A DNA stretch of 64,000 bases from Planctomycetota bacterium (lineage in GTDB: Bacteria > Planctomycetota > UBA1135 > UBA2386): positions 19,843 to 83,842 of the forward strand of contig JAJFFD010000005.1 in NCBI GenBank assembly GCA_021776805.1. Direction: 5' to 3'. A model generated the notes under the pieces. That model saw only the letters and a list, made by a program, of their open reading frames with translations. It searched no databases and was not told the origin of the DNA. The translations under genes were made by a program, and so were the position numbers. Within the stretch, counting starts at the first letter, position 1. Every line of letters begins with the position of its first letter. Shown in pieces: positions 35,077 through 45,300 of this stretch.

Positions 35077-36502
35077 GGCCAAGCATCTCACATTGGCGTC
35101 CCTCTGTGTTCTCGGCGGCTGTCTGGTCGGCCCCGACTTCGAACCGCCTGTGGTTGAGGTCCCAGATAGCTTCTTGGAGAGCGATGTTGATGGGCTTTCC
35201 ATCGCCAATATCCCCTGGTGGGAGCTCTTCGAGGATGAGATCTTGCGCAATCTCATCGATCGAGCCCTGCAGGAAAACAAGGACATCGAGATTGCCCTCG
35301 CACGCATCTCCGAAGCGCGAGCAGCCTTGGGTTTCGTGCAGACGGACCAATACCCGAGCTTCGGCATCAATGGTGGTGCTGTCCGCTCCGACCCGGGTGA
35401 TGAGACGAACCTCGGCACAACTGGACCGAGTAATGACTTTCGTGGCGGTGCGGATGTCTTCTTCGAGCTCGATCTCTGGGGCAAACTGCGGCGGGCAAGC
35501 GAGGCGGCGCGGGGTGATCTCCTGGCGACTGAGTGGGCACATGTAGCAACTGCCATCTCCCTGGTTGCCGAGGTCGCCAATACCTACCTGCTGCTCCTCG
35601 ACCTGGATGAACGCCTGGCGATTACCCAGCGCACCTATGAGAGTCGGCAGCGCTATACACGGATCATCCGTGATCGCTTTCAGGGTGGCATCGTGGCCAG
35701 ACTCGATGTCCATCAAGCGGAGATCGAGGAGTATCAAACCGAGGCTGGAGTGGCCCTCTTTCAGCGTGAGATTGCTCTCGCCGAATACTCCCTGCGTGTG
35801 CTGCTTGGACAGACCCCTGGAAGGATCCCACGAGGAGTCAGCCTGCCCGAACAGATCGATGTGGAGATTCCCGTCGGCCTCCCATCGGAGCTCCTTCGCC
35901 GTCGACCGGATATTCGGGTGGCGGAAAGCGTGGCCGCCGCGCAGACGGCCCGCATCGGAGTCGCTACGGCTCTGCTCTTTCCCAGCCTGAGCCTCACGGG
36001 CAGCTTGGGTCTGGCCAGCGATGACGTGGATGACCTGCTGACCAACCGGGCGAAGTTCTGGTCGGTTGGCGGCCAATTCACCGGCCCGCTCTTCGAGTTC
36101 GGTCGCAACATCCGCCGCATCGAAGTGGAGGAGGCGATTACGGAGCAGGCGGTACTCGAGTACGAGCGCACGGTCTTGCAAGCTTTCCGGGAAGTGGAGG
36201 ATGCCCTCGCCAGCGTGCGCACATACCGCGAGGAGTATGCGGTCCGTGCCAAGCAGGTGGCCGCAGCTCGAGAGGCGGCACGCCTGGCGCGTGCCCTCTA
36301 TGATGAGGAGTTCACCAGCTATCTAGAAGTGCTGGACACGGAACGCTCGCTCCTGGATGCGGAGCTGGAGCAGTCGAGAGCCCTGCGCGAGTCCTTGCAG
36401 GCCACAGTGCGCCTGTACAAGGCCCTGGGTGGTGGTTGGGTTCCCGCTCCCGAGTCTACCGAAGCGGACTTGCCAGCCGCTCCCGCCGACGAATCCAAGT
36501 GA
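35069..36502 (+). CDS. Outer-membrane efflux channel lipoprotein (OprM/NodT family)
   Basis: 477 residues from the ATG at 35069, overlapping the pump gene by 8 bases, with GGAGGGG just upstream. A lipobox (LCVLGGC) lies near residue 18, followed by LVGPDFEPP, the standard OprM/NodT opening. The two OEP domains (helical hairpins plus beta strands) are visible from the repeats around WWELFEDEILRNLIDRALQEN and LPSELLRRRPDIRVAESVAA. It forms the trimeric exit duct of the tripartite pump. Last gene of the operon; a small GC hairpin follows the stop. Confidence 0.95.
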   Translation: MVEAKHLTLASLCVLGGCLVGPDFEPPVVEVPDSFLESDVDGLSIANIPWWELFEDEILRNLIDRALQENKDIEIALARISEARAALGFVQTDQYPSFGINGGAVRSDPGDETNLGTTGPSNDFRGGADVFFELDLWGKLRRASEAARGDLLATEWAHVATAISLVAEVANTYLLLLDLDERLAITQRTYESRQRYTRIIRDRFQGGIVARLDVHQAEIEEYQTEAGVALFQREIALAEYSLRVLLGQTPGRIPRGVSLPEQIDVEIPVGLPSELLRRRPDIRVAESVAAAQTARIGVATALLFPSLSLTGSLGLASDDVDDLLTNRAKFWSVGGQFTGPLFEFGRNIRRIEVEEAITEQAVLEYERTVLQAFREVEDALASVRTYREEYAVRAKQVAAAREAARLARALYDEEFTSYLEVLDTERSLLDAELEQSRALRESLQATVRLYKALGGGWVPAPESTEADLPAAPADESK

Positions 36503-36508
36503 GCGGGG

Positions 36509-36523
36509 GGCGGCCCGACCGCC
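36509..36523 (+). terminator. Weak terminator-like hairpin after the RND operon
   Basis: GGCGG and CCGCC pair around a 5-base loop, 7 bases after the channel gene stop. There is only a mixed pyrimidine tail, no T-run. Confidence 0.25.
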
Positions 36524-36569
36524 ACTCTGTTACCATCCCCGCAACACCTGTCCAAGCATCGGAGATTCC

Positions 36570-38555
36570 ATGTTGCCACGTCTCGTACTCGCCATTCTGG
36601 CCCTTTCCGTAGCTCTCGTGGGTCAGGACCCACAGGCCGGCAAGAGCGACGAATTTGTTCTCCGCGTCACCCCGACTGAGCTGACTCTACCCATCGGTGA
36701 GAAGGCTCAGCTAACGGCAGAACTCGTCGACATCGGCGGTCGGCCGGTGGAGGGGAAGGTGCTGTATTTTTCCCGAGCCCGGCGCTCCCTGCGCATCAAC
36801 GAGACCGGTGAAGTCGAAGCCCTGCAGGCCGGCACCTTTCAAGTTATCGCTCGCTCCACGATTGGTGATGAGCGGGGACCGCAGGCGATGGTCACCGTGA
36901 CCGTCCCGCACCCGGAGCCAGCCAGCATTGCCCTGCGCGGAGCGCCGAAACAACTCCACGTTGGCACGACTACCCGGCTCGTCGGCGAAGTACTCGATCT
37001 GAACCAGGTGGTTCGTAGCGACCTCGAGGTCTCGATCAGCAGCAGCGATGCCTCGGTGGCCAGCATCGATGCCTTCGGCCATGTGACCGGCACCGCTCCG
37101 GGCCAGATCGTTCTTCTCGCCAAGGGCGGTGGGCTCAGTCAGGAGTTCACCCTGGAAGTTCTCGCCAACCCGGTGAGCGCCATCGAGATCGGCGCATCGG
37201 CGACGGTGGCCCGCACCGGTGACGTGGTCACCTTCACCGCCAACACGACCGATGCCTCGGGCAATGCGGTGGAAGGTGTGCCAGTCGAATTCACTTTCCA
37301 TGCGGCGCCCGATGACAGCTTGGGCAACGCCGCCACGGGCCAGATCGAGCAGGACGGGCGCTTCGTTGCCGAAACCCCTGGCCTCTACACGGTGGTCGCG
37401 ACATGCGGAACGGCAACGGATCGCATGACCATCCGCGCCAACAAGCGCTTCGAGAAGAAGATGAAGCTCGAGAAGATCGGGCATGGGGAAGTCTTCGACG
37501 TGCACACATCCGACCTTTGGGTCTGGGAGGGTGTCGATGGTCGCGACTACGCGGTGACGGGCACCTGGGGTGCGAATGGCGACGCCATCTTCTGGGACGT
37601 GACCGACCCCGCGAACATGGAGCGCATCGCCACGGTGCAGGTGGACGCACGCACGGTCAACGACGTCAAGGTCAGCGAAGATGGTCGCCTTTGCATCATC
37701 AGTCGCGAGGGTGCCTCCAATCGCAAGAATGGCTTGGTGGTGCTCGACGTGCAAAACCCACGGGAGCCGAAGCCGGTCTCCATCTTCGATGATGAGCTAA
37801 CCGGCGGTGTGCACAACGTGTTCATCGACAAGGGCTATGTCTATGCCCTCAGTGCTGGCCGTCGTTACGACGTGATCGACATCAACAACCCGGCGACTCC
37901 TTCGCGGGTTGGATCCTTCCAGCTCTTCGAGCCAGGAGCTTCCATTCACGATGTGTGGATCGAGGACGGCATCGCCTTCTCCTCCAACTGGCGCTACGGC
38001 CTCCGGCTCGTGGATGTGGGCAACGGTGTCGCTGGCGGTTCGCCATCCAACCCGGTGGAGTTTGCCAACTACGCCTATCCCAATGGCTGGAACCACGCGG
38101 CATTCCCCTGGAAGAGCCCGGACACGGATAAGTTCTATGTGCTTGCCGGCGACGAGGCCTTCCCCTTCGGACTGAGTACAGAAGACAACCCGACCTATGC
38201 CCGCGGTTGGATCCACTTCGTGGACTTCACCGACCACAAGAGTCCGCGGGAAGTGGCGCGCTACGAGGTCCCAGAGGCCGGCACCCACAACCTCTGGGTC
38301 GAAGGCAACACCGCTTACGTGGCCTACTACAACGGTGGCCTGCGAGTGGTCGACATCTCCGGCGATCTCATGGGCGACCTCTATCGCCAAGGTCGTGAGC
38401 TAGCCTTCTTCCTCCCGACCCACCCCAAGGGCAAGGTGAGCAACGCACCGATGGTTTGGGGCCCGCAGCCCTACAAGGGGAAGATCTTCTTCTCCGATTG
38501 GAACACGGGTCTATGGTGCGTTGAGCTGGTCGAAGATCAGGGGCGTGGTCGCTGA
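36570..38555 (+). CDS. Secreted Ig-like plus LVIVD beta-propeller protein
   Basis: 661 residues from the ATG at 36570, with GGAG about 6 bases upstream. Signal peptide about 1-19. Residues about 28-285 look like three bacterial Ig-like (BIG2-type) domains (LPIGEKAQLTAELVDIGG; ASIDAFGHVTGTAPGQIVLL; NTTDASGNAVEGVPVEF). From about 300 to the end, LVIVD-type propeller repeats recur (IFWDVTDPANMERIATVQV; VVLDVQNPREPKPVSI; DVIDINNPATPSRVGSF; RVVDISGDLMGD). Such proteins are exported and often serve binding or adhesion roles; no enzyme motif is recognised. The stop overlaps the next start by one base (TGATG), so it is coupled to another propeller protein. Confidence 0.85.
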   Translation: MLPRLVLAILALSVALVGQDPQAGKSDEFVLRVTPTELTLPIGEKAQLTAELVDIGGRPVEGKVLYFSRARRSLRINETGEVEALQAGTFQVIARSTIGDERGPQAMVTVTVPHPEPASIALRGAPKQLHVGTTTRLVGEVLDLNQVVRSDLEVSISSSDASVASIDAFGHVTGTAPGQIVLLAKGGGLSQEFTLEVLANPVSAIEIGASATVARTGDVVTFTANTTDASGNAVEGVPVEFTFHAAPDDSLGNAATGQIEQDGRFVAETPGLYTVVATCGTATDRMTIRANKRFEKKMKLEKIGHGEVFDVHTSDLWVWEGVDGRDYAVTGTWGANGDAIFWDVTDPANMERIATVQVDARTVNDVKVSEDGRLCIISREGASNRKNGLVVLDVQNPREPKPVSIFDDELTGGVHNVFIDKGYVYALSAGRRYDVIDINNPATPSRVGSFQLFEPGASIHDVWIEDGIAFSSNWRYGLRLVDVGNGVAGGSPSNPVEFANYAYPNGWNHAAFPWKSPDTDKFYVLAGDEAFPFGLSTEDNPTYARGWIHFVDFTDHKSPREVARYEVPEAGTHNLWVEGNTAYVAYYNGGLRVVDISGDLMGDLYRQGRELAFFLPTHPKGKVSNAPMVWGPQPYKGKIFFSDWNTGLWCVELVEDQGRGR

Positions 38556-39634
38556 TGATGCGTGGAGTCTGCATGCTGGGGGCTCTGGCCCTCAGCTCGG
38601 GCCTCCCTGCCCAAGAGGATTCGGCGGAAGCTACCAGCATCTACCGGCTCTATGTCGCCTGTGAGTCGGTGGATGAGATTCATCGCATCGCCTTCGACGG
38701 CCAGGAGGCAGTGGTCGATCGGGTCATCCGGGTTGGCTACCAGCCAACCGAAGTCGAAGGTCCCCATGGCCTGACGGTTGGGCCCAAGGGCGAATACTGG
38801 TACGTCTCCATAGCTCACGGCAAGCCCTTCGGCCTGCTCTACAAGTACCGCACTTCCGATGACGAGCTCGTCGGCGAGTGCGAACTCGGCATGTTCCCAG
38901 CAACCATGCAGATATCACCCCTCACCGGGCTGCTCTACTGCGTGAACTTCAACCTGCATGGACGGATGCTGCCGAGCACGATCTCGATCGTGGATCCGGA
39001 TGCCATGGTTGAGGTTGGCCGGACCCAGACTGGTCCCATGCCGCACGGCTCGCGACTCTCGTCGGATGGCCGCTTTCATTACTCCTGTGCGATGATGTCC
39101 GGGCATCTCTTCGAGATCGATGCCAGCAACTTCAAGGTGACGCGCGATCTGCAGCTCGATATCGAACCGCCAGAGGGCCATCAGTCGGAGGCCAAGCCGA
39201 CCTGGGTGCATCCGCATCCGAGCAAGCGGCTGGTCTACTGCGCCTTGAATGCCAAGGGTGTAATCGCTGAGGTGGACCTTGATCGCTGGGTGACCGTGCG
39301 CCGATTCGAGACCGACAAGGGCCCGTACAACCTGGAAGTGACTCCGGACGGTTCCATGCTCGTAGTCAGCTACAAGACTGCTGGCAAGATCGGCGTCTGG
39401 GATCTGGAGAAGGGCGAGGAGGTTGCGCGCATCACCGCTACCCGTGGCGTTACCCATGGGGTCGCCATCAGCCCGGATAGCCGCTACGCCTTCGTCTCAT
39501 CGGAGGGCAAAGGTGCCGAGCCCGGGGTAGTCGACGTGATCGACCTGGAGACCTTGAAGAAGGTCAGCAGCGTGGATGTCGGCTTACAGGCTGGCGGCAT
39601 CGCCTTCTGGAAGATCGAAAGCCTGGACCGCTAG
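38555..39634 (+). CDS. Exported YncE-like beta-propeller protein
   Basis: 359 residues with a short signal-like start (MMRGVCMLGALALSSGLPAQ). The body is a seven-bladed YVTN/YncE-type propeller: STISIVDPDAMVEVGRTQTG, GVIAEVDLDRWVTVRRFETD, KIGVWDLEKGEEVARIT, and VVDVIDLETLKKVSSVDVG. These proteins bind ligands or peptidoglycan/DNA in the periplasm, or act as lactonase-like scaffolds; no catalytic set is evident. It is translationally coupled to the upstream Ig/LVIVD protein, so the two may work as a pair. The downstream gene is convergent, with a 29-base gap. Confidence 0.85.
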   Translation: MMRGVCMLGALALSSGLPAQEDSAEATSIYRLYVACESVDEIHRIAFDGQEAVVDRVIRVGYQPTEVEGPHGLTVGPKGEYWYVSIAHGKPFGLLYKYRTSDDELVGECELGMFPATMQISPLTGLLYCVNFNLHGRMLPSTISIVDPDAMVEVGRTQTGPMPHGSRLSSDGRFHYSCAMMSGHLFEIDASNFKVTRDLQLDIEPPEGHQSEAKPTWVHPHPSKRLVYCALNAKGVIAEVDLDRWVTVRRFETDKGPYNLEVTPDGSMLVVSYKTAGKIGVWDLEKGEEVARITATRGVTHGVAISPDSRYAFVSSEGKGAEPGVVDVIDLETLKKVSSVDVGLQAGGIAFWKIESLDR

Positions 39635-39663
39635 GTCCAGGCAGGCCTAGTTCCAAGCAGCCG

Positions 39664-41103
39664 CTACTTCCAGGCAGCCAGCAGGCGCTTGCATTCTTCG
39701 AGGAGAAACTCGGTCTCCATGAAGGGCTGAGCGCTGACGTCCTGCCAGATGATGCGACCCTGTGGATCCACCAGGTAGGTGCCATGCAGGGCTTCGTCCT
39801 TGAACTGGTCCCAGGCCCGCCAGGCCTTGAAGCTCTCGCCCGCCGGATCACAGAGCACATCGAAGTGCAGGGGATCGATCCCGTTCTCGATGGCCATTTG
39901 ATGTGAGGCGCGCACCTGCTGCGCCGTGTCCGTGCCGATGGTGATGACCTCGATGCCGGCCTCGCTGAAGCGATTCGCCATTGGGTCCAGATCACCGAGC
40001 TGGGCGATGCAGTGGACACAGCCAAAGCCGAGGAAGAAGACCACGAGCAGGGGCTTCCCCCGGTAGTCCTCATAGGAACGCGAGCCACCGAGGCCGCGTT
40101 CCAGGTCAAATCCTGCGGCGCTCGGGGGTTCCCAAGTCGAGGGACCGAGCTCGATCAGGTCGGGACGGGAGATCTTGTTGGCCTTGGTGGTCAACAAGGT
40201 GTTGTCGCCCTCTTCCGATTGGAAGTGCGGGTGGCGAGGAAGGCGGTTGAGGAAGGCCTGGGGAACCGGGTAGTTGCTCTCTTCTCCCTCGAGCATGGCC
40301 GTCAATGCGATCAAATGCTCCACGTCCTGGCGGTAGCCTGGAATCAGGAAGGGCATGACCTTCTCGTAGGAGAGATAGTGGTTGTGACTCCGGACTGCGG
40401 CGTATGCGAAGTGCATCGCCCGACTCTTGTCGGACTCGCTGGCTGCAAGGGCGAGGCCAGCAGATCTCCAGGCAGCTCCCAGGGCAGGTGCGAAGCGATC
40501 GCCAAGCTCCAGGCTCGCCGGGCCATTGGCGCTGGCGAGAATGGCCGCTTCGAGTTTGGCGAGGCCAAGGGCCAGCGGTGACTGGGGATACTCACCGGAG
40601 ATAGAAGCCAATTCCTTGCTGAGAACGAGCCGTCGCTGCGGGCTCGGCGGCTTGTCGAAGCGCTCATCCGCTTCGTCCGGTCGGGCCTTGACGTCAAAGT
40701 ATCGGCCGTACGCGGCGACGATCGCCTGGCCCGCTGCTGAGGCATTCTTCTGGCGGGCAACTGCAAACCATGCCTGCTTGGCGGCGGCGCGAGGATACTC
40801 GCGCATACTCAATGCCATGCCGAGATAGCCGATGGGTGAGTTCGAGTCCCGGTGCTGGACCTCGCGAAAGTTGCGTCCAGCTTCCCAGTGCCAGCCGGCC
40901 TGGAGGAGCATCAGCCCTTGGCCAACGAAGACCGGGATCTGCGGATCGGCGGCCTTGATCATGATGGCTGGAGCGCCGTAGCCTGGAACGATCATCGCCC
41001 GGCGATAGGGCAGATCGAGGGAACGGTCTTGGGCCAGGCAAGTGGAGGCGAGGCTGCCGAGAAAGACTACGAGTAGCGAATAGCTCTTCTGCAGTTGGAG
41101 CAT
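39664..41103 (-). CDS. Exported redoxin (AhpC/TSA-like) with helical N-terminal domain
   Basis: 479 residues. Signal peptide about 1-25 (LLVVFLGSLASTCLAQ). Residues about 40-290 are helical and TPR-like in places (NFREVQHRDSNSPIGYLGMAL), while about 320-475 form a thioredoxin fold of the peroxiredoxin/TlpA type: GKPLLVVFFLGFGCVHCIAQ, with a CVHC site, then VITIGTDT, HFDVLCDPAGESFKAWRAWD and GTYLVDPQGRIIWQ. It may reduce or oxidise thiols, or reduce peroxide, outside the cytoplasm. Close to the protease downstream (49 bases), but a link is unproven. Confidence 0.82.
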   Translation of the reverse strand: MLQLQKSYSLLVVFLGSLASTCLAQDRSLDLPYRRAMIVPGYGAPAIMIKAADPQIPVFVGQGLMLLQAGWHWEAGRNFREVQHRDSNSPIGYLGMALSMREYPRAAAKQAWFAVARQKNASAAGQAIVAAYGRYFDVKARPDEADERFDKPPSPQRRLVLSKELASISGEYPQSPLALGLAKLEAAILASANGPASLELGDRFAPALGAAWRSAGLALAASESDKSRAMHFAYAAVRSHNHYLSYEKVMPFLIPGYRQDVEHLIALTAMLEGEESNYPVPQAFLNRLPRHPHFQSEEGDNTLLTTKANKISRPDLIELGPSTWEPPSAAGFDLERGLGGSRSYEDYRGKPLLVVFFLGFGCVHCIAQLGDLDPMANRFSEAGIEVITIGTDTAQQVRASHQMAIENGIDPLHFDVLCDPAGESFKAWRAWDQFKDEALHGTYLVDPQGRIIWQDVSAQPFMETEFLLEECKRLLAAWK

Positions 41104-41152
41104 GGGGGGTGATCATAACTCACCCCCCGAGCCCAGCCAGGGCCTAGTGCTC

Positions 41153-42184
41153 TCAGTCCCGCTTCTCGCAAATCAGCGCTGGGAGGGCCTCGGGCGAGCA
41201 GCTCGCCAGGTCAAGGCTACTCAGAAGCGGCCTGACTTCCGCTGCATCGAGAACCTGAGCCAGACCCTCTTCCTGCAGCCATTCGCGGATGGAGGTAATG
41301 GGCGTGATCAGACCCATATGCGATACGACCTTGCCGCCACTGGTGTAGACCTTGGAGTAGACGCCGATCAGTTCGCGACCGTCTGCGAGGAAGATGCCGC
41401 CACCGGAGTTTCCGAAGTAGGCAGGTGCATTGATCATCCAGTAGTTGGCGCCCATGACCATGTTGCGCAGACTGGAGATCTGTCCGCTGGTGGGGATGGG
41501 GTCGCTACCCAGAGGGCATCCCACGCAGTACACCGGTGCCCAGATATCGATGTCGCAGTACTGTTCGCTGCTCAGCACCTTGGCCACGTAGGGGAAGGTC
41601 TCCTCGCTGTTGAATTGCAGGAGTGCTGAGTCAAGGCGGGCATTCTTCACCACTAGTTCGGCGGGAAGATCGATCTTCTCATCGCCGGGTTGGTAGATCG
41701 TGACGATGATCTCACCCGAGCCTTCGCGGAGAATATCGCGCACCACGTGCCAGGCGGTCAGGACGTAGTTGATGACTTCGCCGCTCTGCGGATCGATGAG
41801 CGATTGGATCAAGGTTCCCGAGCCCACGGATTCGTCGCCGTTGATCTGCACTGCCGGAGCCAGAAGTTCATCGGACAGTGAGCTTCTGTTCGGCGTGAGG
41901 TGCTCACTCAATTCGCCGATTGCGGACCTCGACAACCTGCTTTCCTCGTCGACTGCGGTCCATAGTTGTCCGAGTTGGTCTCCGACTCTGCCTACGCTGC
42001 GTCGGGATTCGCTGTCGACGCGGTCGATCTCCTGCTCGAACTGGGCGATTCTCTCATGCGCCTCGTGCAGTTCGCGCATCTGGCCTTGCAGGCGCGCGTT
42101 TTGTTCGTCGTATGCAGCGAAGAGGGATAGCGCCAAAAAGCCGCCTGCGCTCCCTAACCAGATCTGTCTCTGCTTCGCGTTCAT
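41153..42184 (-). CDS. Membrane-anchored trypsin-like serine protease with coiled coil
   Basis: 343 residues. A single hydrophobic segment (LGSAGGFLALSLFAAY) lies near residues 10-25, followed by a coiled coil to about 90 (MRELHEAHERIAQFEQEIDR). The S1 chymotrypsin-fold domain has His in LTAWHVV, Asp in ARLDSALLQF, and Ser in FGNSGGGIFL, all three triad positions intact. The catalytic domain probably faces the periplasm. It lacks a PDZ domain, so it is not a typical DegP/DegS. A hairpin lies just upstream of its start. Confidence 0.87.
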   Translation of the reverse strand: MNAKQRQIWLGSAGGFLALSLFAAYDEQNARLQGQMRELHEAHERIAQFEQEIDRVDSESRRSVGRVGDQLGQLWTAVDEESRLSRSAIGELSEHLTPNRSSLSDELLAPAVQINGDESVGSGTLIQSLIDPQSGEVINYVLTAWHVVRDILREGSGEIIVTIYQPGDEKIDLPAELVVKNARLDSALLQFNSEETFPYVAKVLSSEQYCDIDIWAPVYCVGCPLGSDPIPTSGQISSLRNMVMGANYWMINAPAYFGNSGGGIFLADGRELIGVYSKVYTSGGKVVSHMGLITPITSIREWLQEEGLAQVLDAAEVRPLLSSLDLASCSPEALPALICEKRD

Positions 42185-42212
42185 GTTTCCGTCCTAGTTG
42201 GTGATCTCCGCC

Positions 42213-42239
42213 AGCGAAGACTCAAAACAGTCTCTCGCT
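42213..42239 (-). terminator. Hairpin between the fusion gene and the protease gene
   Basis: AGCGA-AGACT (42213-42222) pairs with AGTCT-TCGCT (42229-42239) with one bulged base and a 6-base loop. It lies after the three-domain fusion gene and 28 bases before the protease start, so it may end one transcript or structure the leader of the next. The rest of the gap 42185-42348 holds nothing I can name. Confidence 0.4.
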
Positions 42240-42348
42240 GACAGGATTGCTAGTCGGGAAGGGCAGCGCTGCAACACACCAGTCACAGGGGATAACCCGT
42301 GCTTTCGTCTGCTTTTAGCAAAGAATGTCCGGTGCTCGGGGGCTCTGC

Positions 42349-45300
42349 TTAAGGGGAATCCGGGCGCAGGGCGTCCTCGGCCAGGATCTCGGCCATCAGG
42401 CCGAGCACCCTTTGCAGCTCTTCTTCGCTGATCACCATCGGCGGCTTGAACTTGAGCACGTTGTGATCCGGACCATCCGTGCTCAAGAGCACGCCGCGCT
42501 CACGCAGGCGCTCGACGAGCTGGCTCGCCTGGCGCGCTGCCGGCTCTCGGCCATCGGGACTGTGCACGAGTTCTGCTCCGAGAAACAAACCATGTCCTCG
42601 CACCTCGCCGATGAGGGGGAAGTCCGCCGCCAGCTGCTGGAGTCCATCCTTCAGGATCCCTCCGACATGCCTGGCGTGCTCCTGCAGGCCTTCGGTTTCT
42701 ATGACATCGAGCACGGCTTTGCCTATGGCTGCCGACACCGGGTTGCCGCCGAAGGTGTTGAAGTACTCCATGCCGTTGGCAAAGGACTCGGCGATCTCCC
42801 CTGTCGTGACGACCGCCGCCAGTGGGTGGCCATTACCGATGGGCTTGCCGAGGGTGACGATGTCGGGGATGACATTCTGGGTTTCGAAGGCCCAGAAATG
42901 GCTGCCGACGCGCCCGAAGCCGACCTGCACTTCATCCCCTATGCAGACTCCGCCGGCGGCGCGGACCGCCGCGAACAAGCCCTCGAGGTAGCCAGGTGGA
43001 GGTACGAGCTGGCCGCCGCAGCCCAGCAGGGGCTCGGCGATGAGCGCGCCTGGACTGCGACCCGCTGACTTGATCCCTGCCAGGACTTCACGGGCTTCCT
43101 GCAGATAGGCCTGGGCCGAGTCCTCTCCCCGGTGCCGGCCCCGGTAGGGATCGGGCATGGCGAGCTTGTGCACCCATTCTGGTCGACCCCTGCCCCCTGG
43201 CCCGTCGTGCTTGTACGGGCTGGCATCCACCAGGGCCTGAGTGTTGCCGTGGTAGGCGCCGTCGAGGACGAGGAGTTCGGCGGAGCCGCTGTGGCAGCGG
43301 GCCATGCGCAGGGCCAATTCGTTGGCTTCGCTGCCTGAGCAGACAAGGAAGGCCACGGACAAGGGGTCGGGGAACTTCGCCGTCAGGTCTTCGCAGTAAT
43401 CGAGGATGTTCTCGTGGAGGTATCTGGTGTTGGTGTTTAGCAGGCCCATCTGCTTGCGCGCGGCTGCGAGCACCTGCGGGTGAGAGTGACCCACGTGGCA
43501 GACGTTGTTGACCAGATCGATGTAGCTCTGAGCACTGGAGTCGAAGAGCCTTGCCCCGCGACCGCGGACGATGTGGAGGGGGCTGCGGTAGGAGAGGCTG
43601 AGTGAAGGGCCGAGTATTTGCTTCCGGCGCTCGCGGAGTGCGGGCAATTGTGGCGCCGGAGCCGGGGTCAGGTTTTCGAAGGCCAGGATCAGGTTCGGAT
43701 CGAGGCAGAGGCTGAGCCAGAGCTTGGACTCGCTGGGGCGGGCGACTCCGGGGAAATCGCCATGCTTCCCGAGCATGTCCGCCATGATCTGGAAGTGCAG
43801 ATGCGGCGGCCAATTGCCGTTGATTGGCGGTGCACCCATCCAGGCGATGCACTGTCCCCTGCGAACCTCGTCACCGGCCTGCAGCTCAGAGAGGGACTCT
43901 CGGCTGAGGTGTCCATAGAGAGTGTAGAAGGGCTGATCCGCAGGGCCGGCGTGCTCGAGGATGATAGTCGGCCCGTAGTCGAGGTCGGCGGCGTTCTCCT
44001 GCAGGCTGTGAACTCGCCCAGCCAGGGGAGCATGGACGGGGGTTCCAGCAGGCATGAACAGATCGACCCCGAGGTGCAGGCTTCTGCTCTCAGGGAAGTC
44101 GTCGCCTTCGGCAGCGAAGCCCGCGGAACGGTAGAGGCCGCGATGCTCCGCATAGCGTCCCAGCGCCAGATCGGTTTTGGCCGCCCTCATCTGCTCTTCG
44201 ATCAGTCCGCTGAGCAGCTGCACATCCCTCGTGTCCTGTTCCTCGCTGAGATCCGGGCTGCCGATGCTCAGGTCGAGGACCAGCGCTGGCCGATCGGACT
44301 GCCTTTTGACCAGGGGGGCGAAGCTGCCCGCCTGCTCCCGTAGCCAGCTCTGCAGTCGGGGGGAGTCTGGACATGCTTCGAAGTCACAGGCGCTGCGCAG
44401 ACTGTACTCAGCCTGCTTGGCAGGTACTTCGCGCAGTCTGCCCAGGGTCTCCCAGGCTCCGTCTTGGGAGATGCGCAGATACTCGTTCTCCGGTTCCTCG
44501 GCGATCTGCCGGGCGCCGATGCAGACCGACATGGCGAGGCGAGTGCAGCTGGCCGGGTAGAGCAAAGCGATTTCCGCTGCGCTGACCGCCTGTTCCCGAT
44601 GGTAGCCCTCCAAGACCGCGGCCGCCGCTGCCAGTGGGTCGCGCTTGCCGATCATCACGTAGGCGCAGGCTACGGCCAGGTCGACGATGCGCGGAGACTC
44701 GACCATGTCACCAAAGTCGATGAGGCCAGTGACCTGCGGCTTGGCAGGATCGCCGCCAACCATCACGTTGTAGTCATTGGCATCGTTGTGAATCAGCTGT
44801 CGTGGCAGAGCCTGGAGCTCGGCGCTGATGGCCGCATGCTGAGCGACGAAGTGATCGAAGATTGCGCTTCGATCGGCTGTTTGGCCGGCGATCCCAGCAG
44901 CGAGGATCGATCCGGCCTGGCACATGTCCCAGGGGATCTCGCGGGTCCCCGGGCCGGGGACCTCGGCGAGGGCTGCATCCAGTCTGGCCAGGTAGCTGCC
45001 GAAGCTGCGCAGCAGCCCGGGGCTCTGCGGTCGAAAATCCCCGAGGGGCTTCCCGGGAACGAAGCTGAGCAAGCGCAGGTGATGCTTGCCAAGTTCGATG
45101 AGGTCCTTGCCCTGAAGTCCCACGATCGGACGCGGGCAGCCATCCCCGGATGCCATGGCCGCAGCGACTTCGGTCATGGCGCGGTTTTCGAGTGCGAGAA
45201 TCGCCGGACTCTCGCGGTGGTTGGCGATCTTCAGCACGAAGCGCCGGGCATCCTCGGTCTGTAGAAGGAAGTTCTGATCGCGTTCGCTGGGGAGCTCTTT

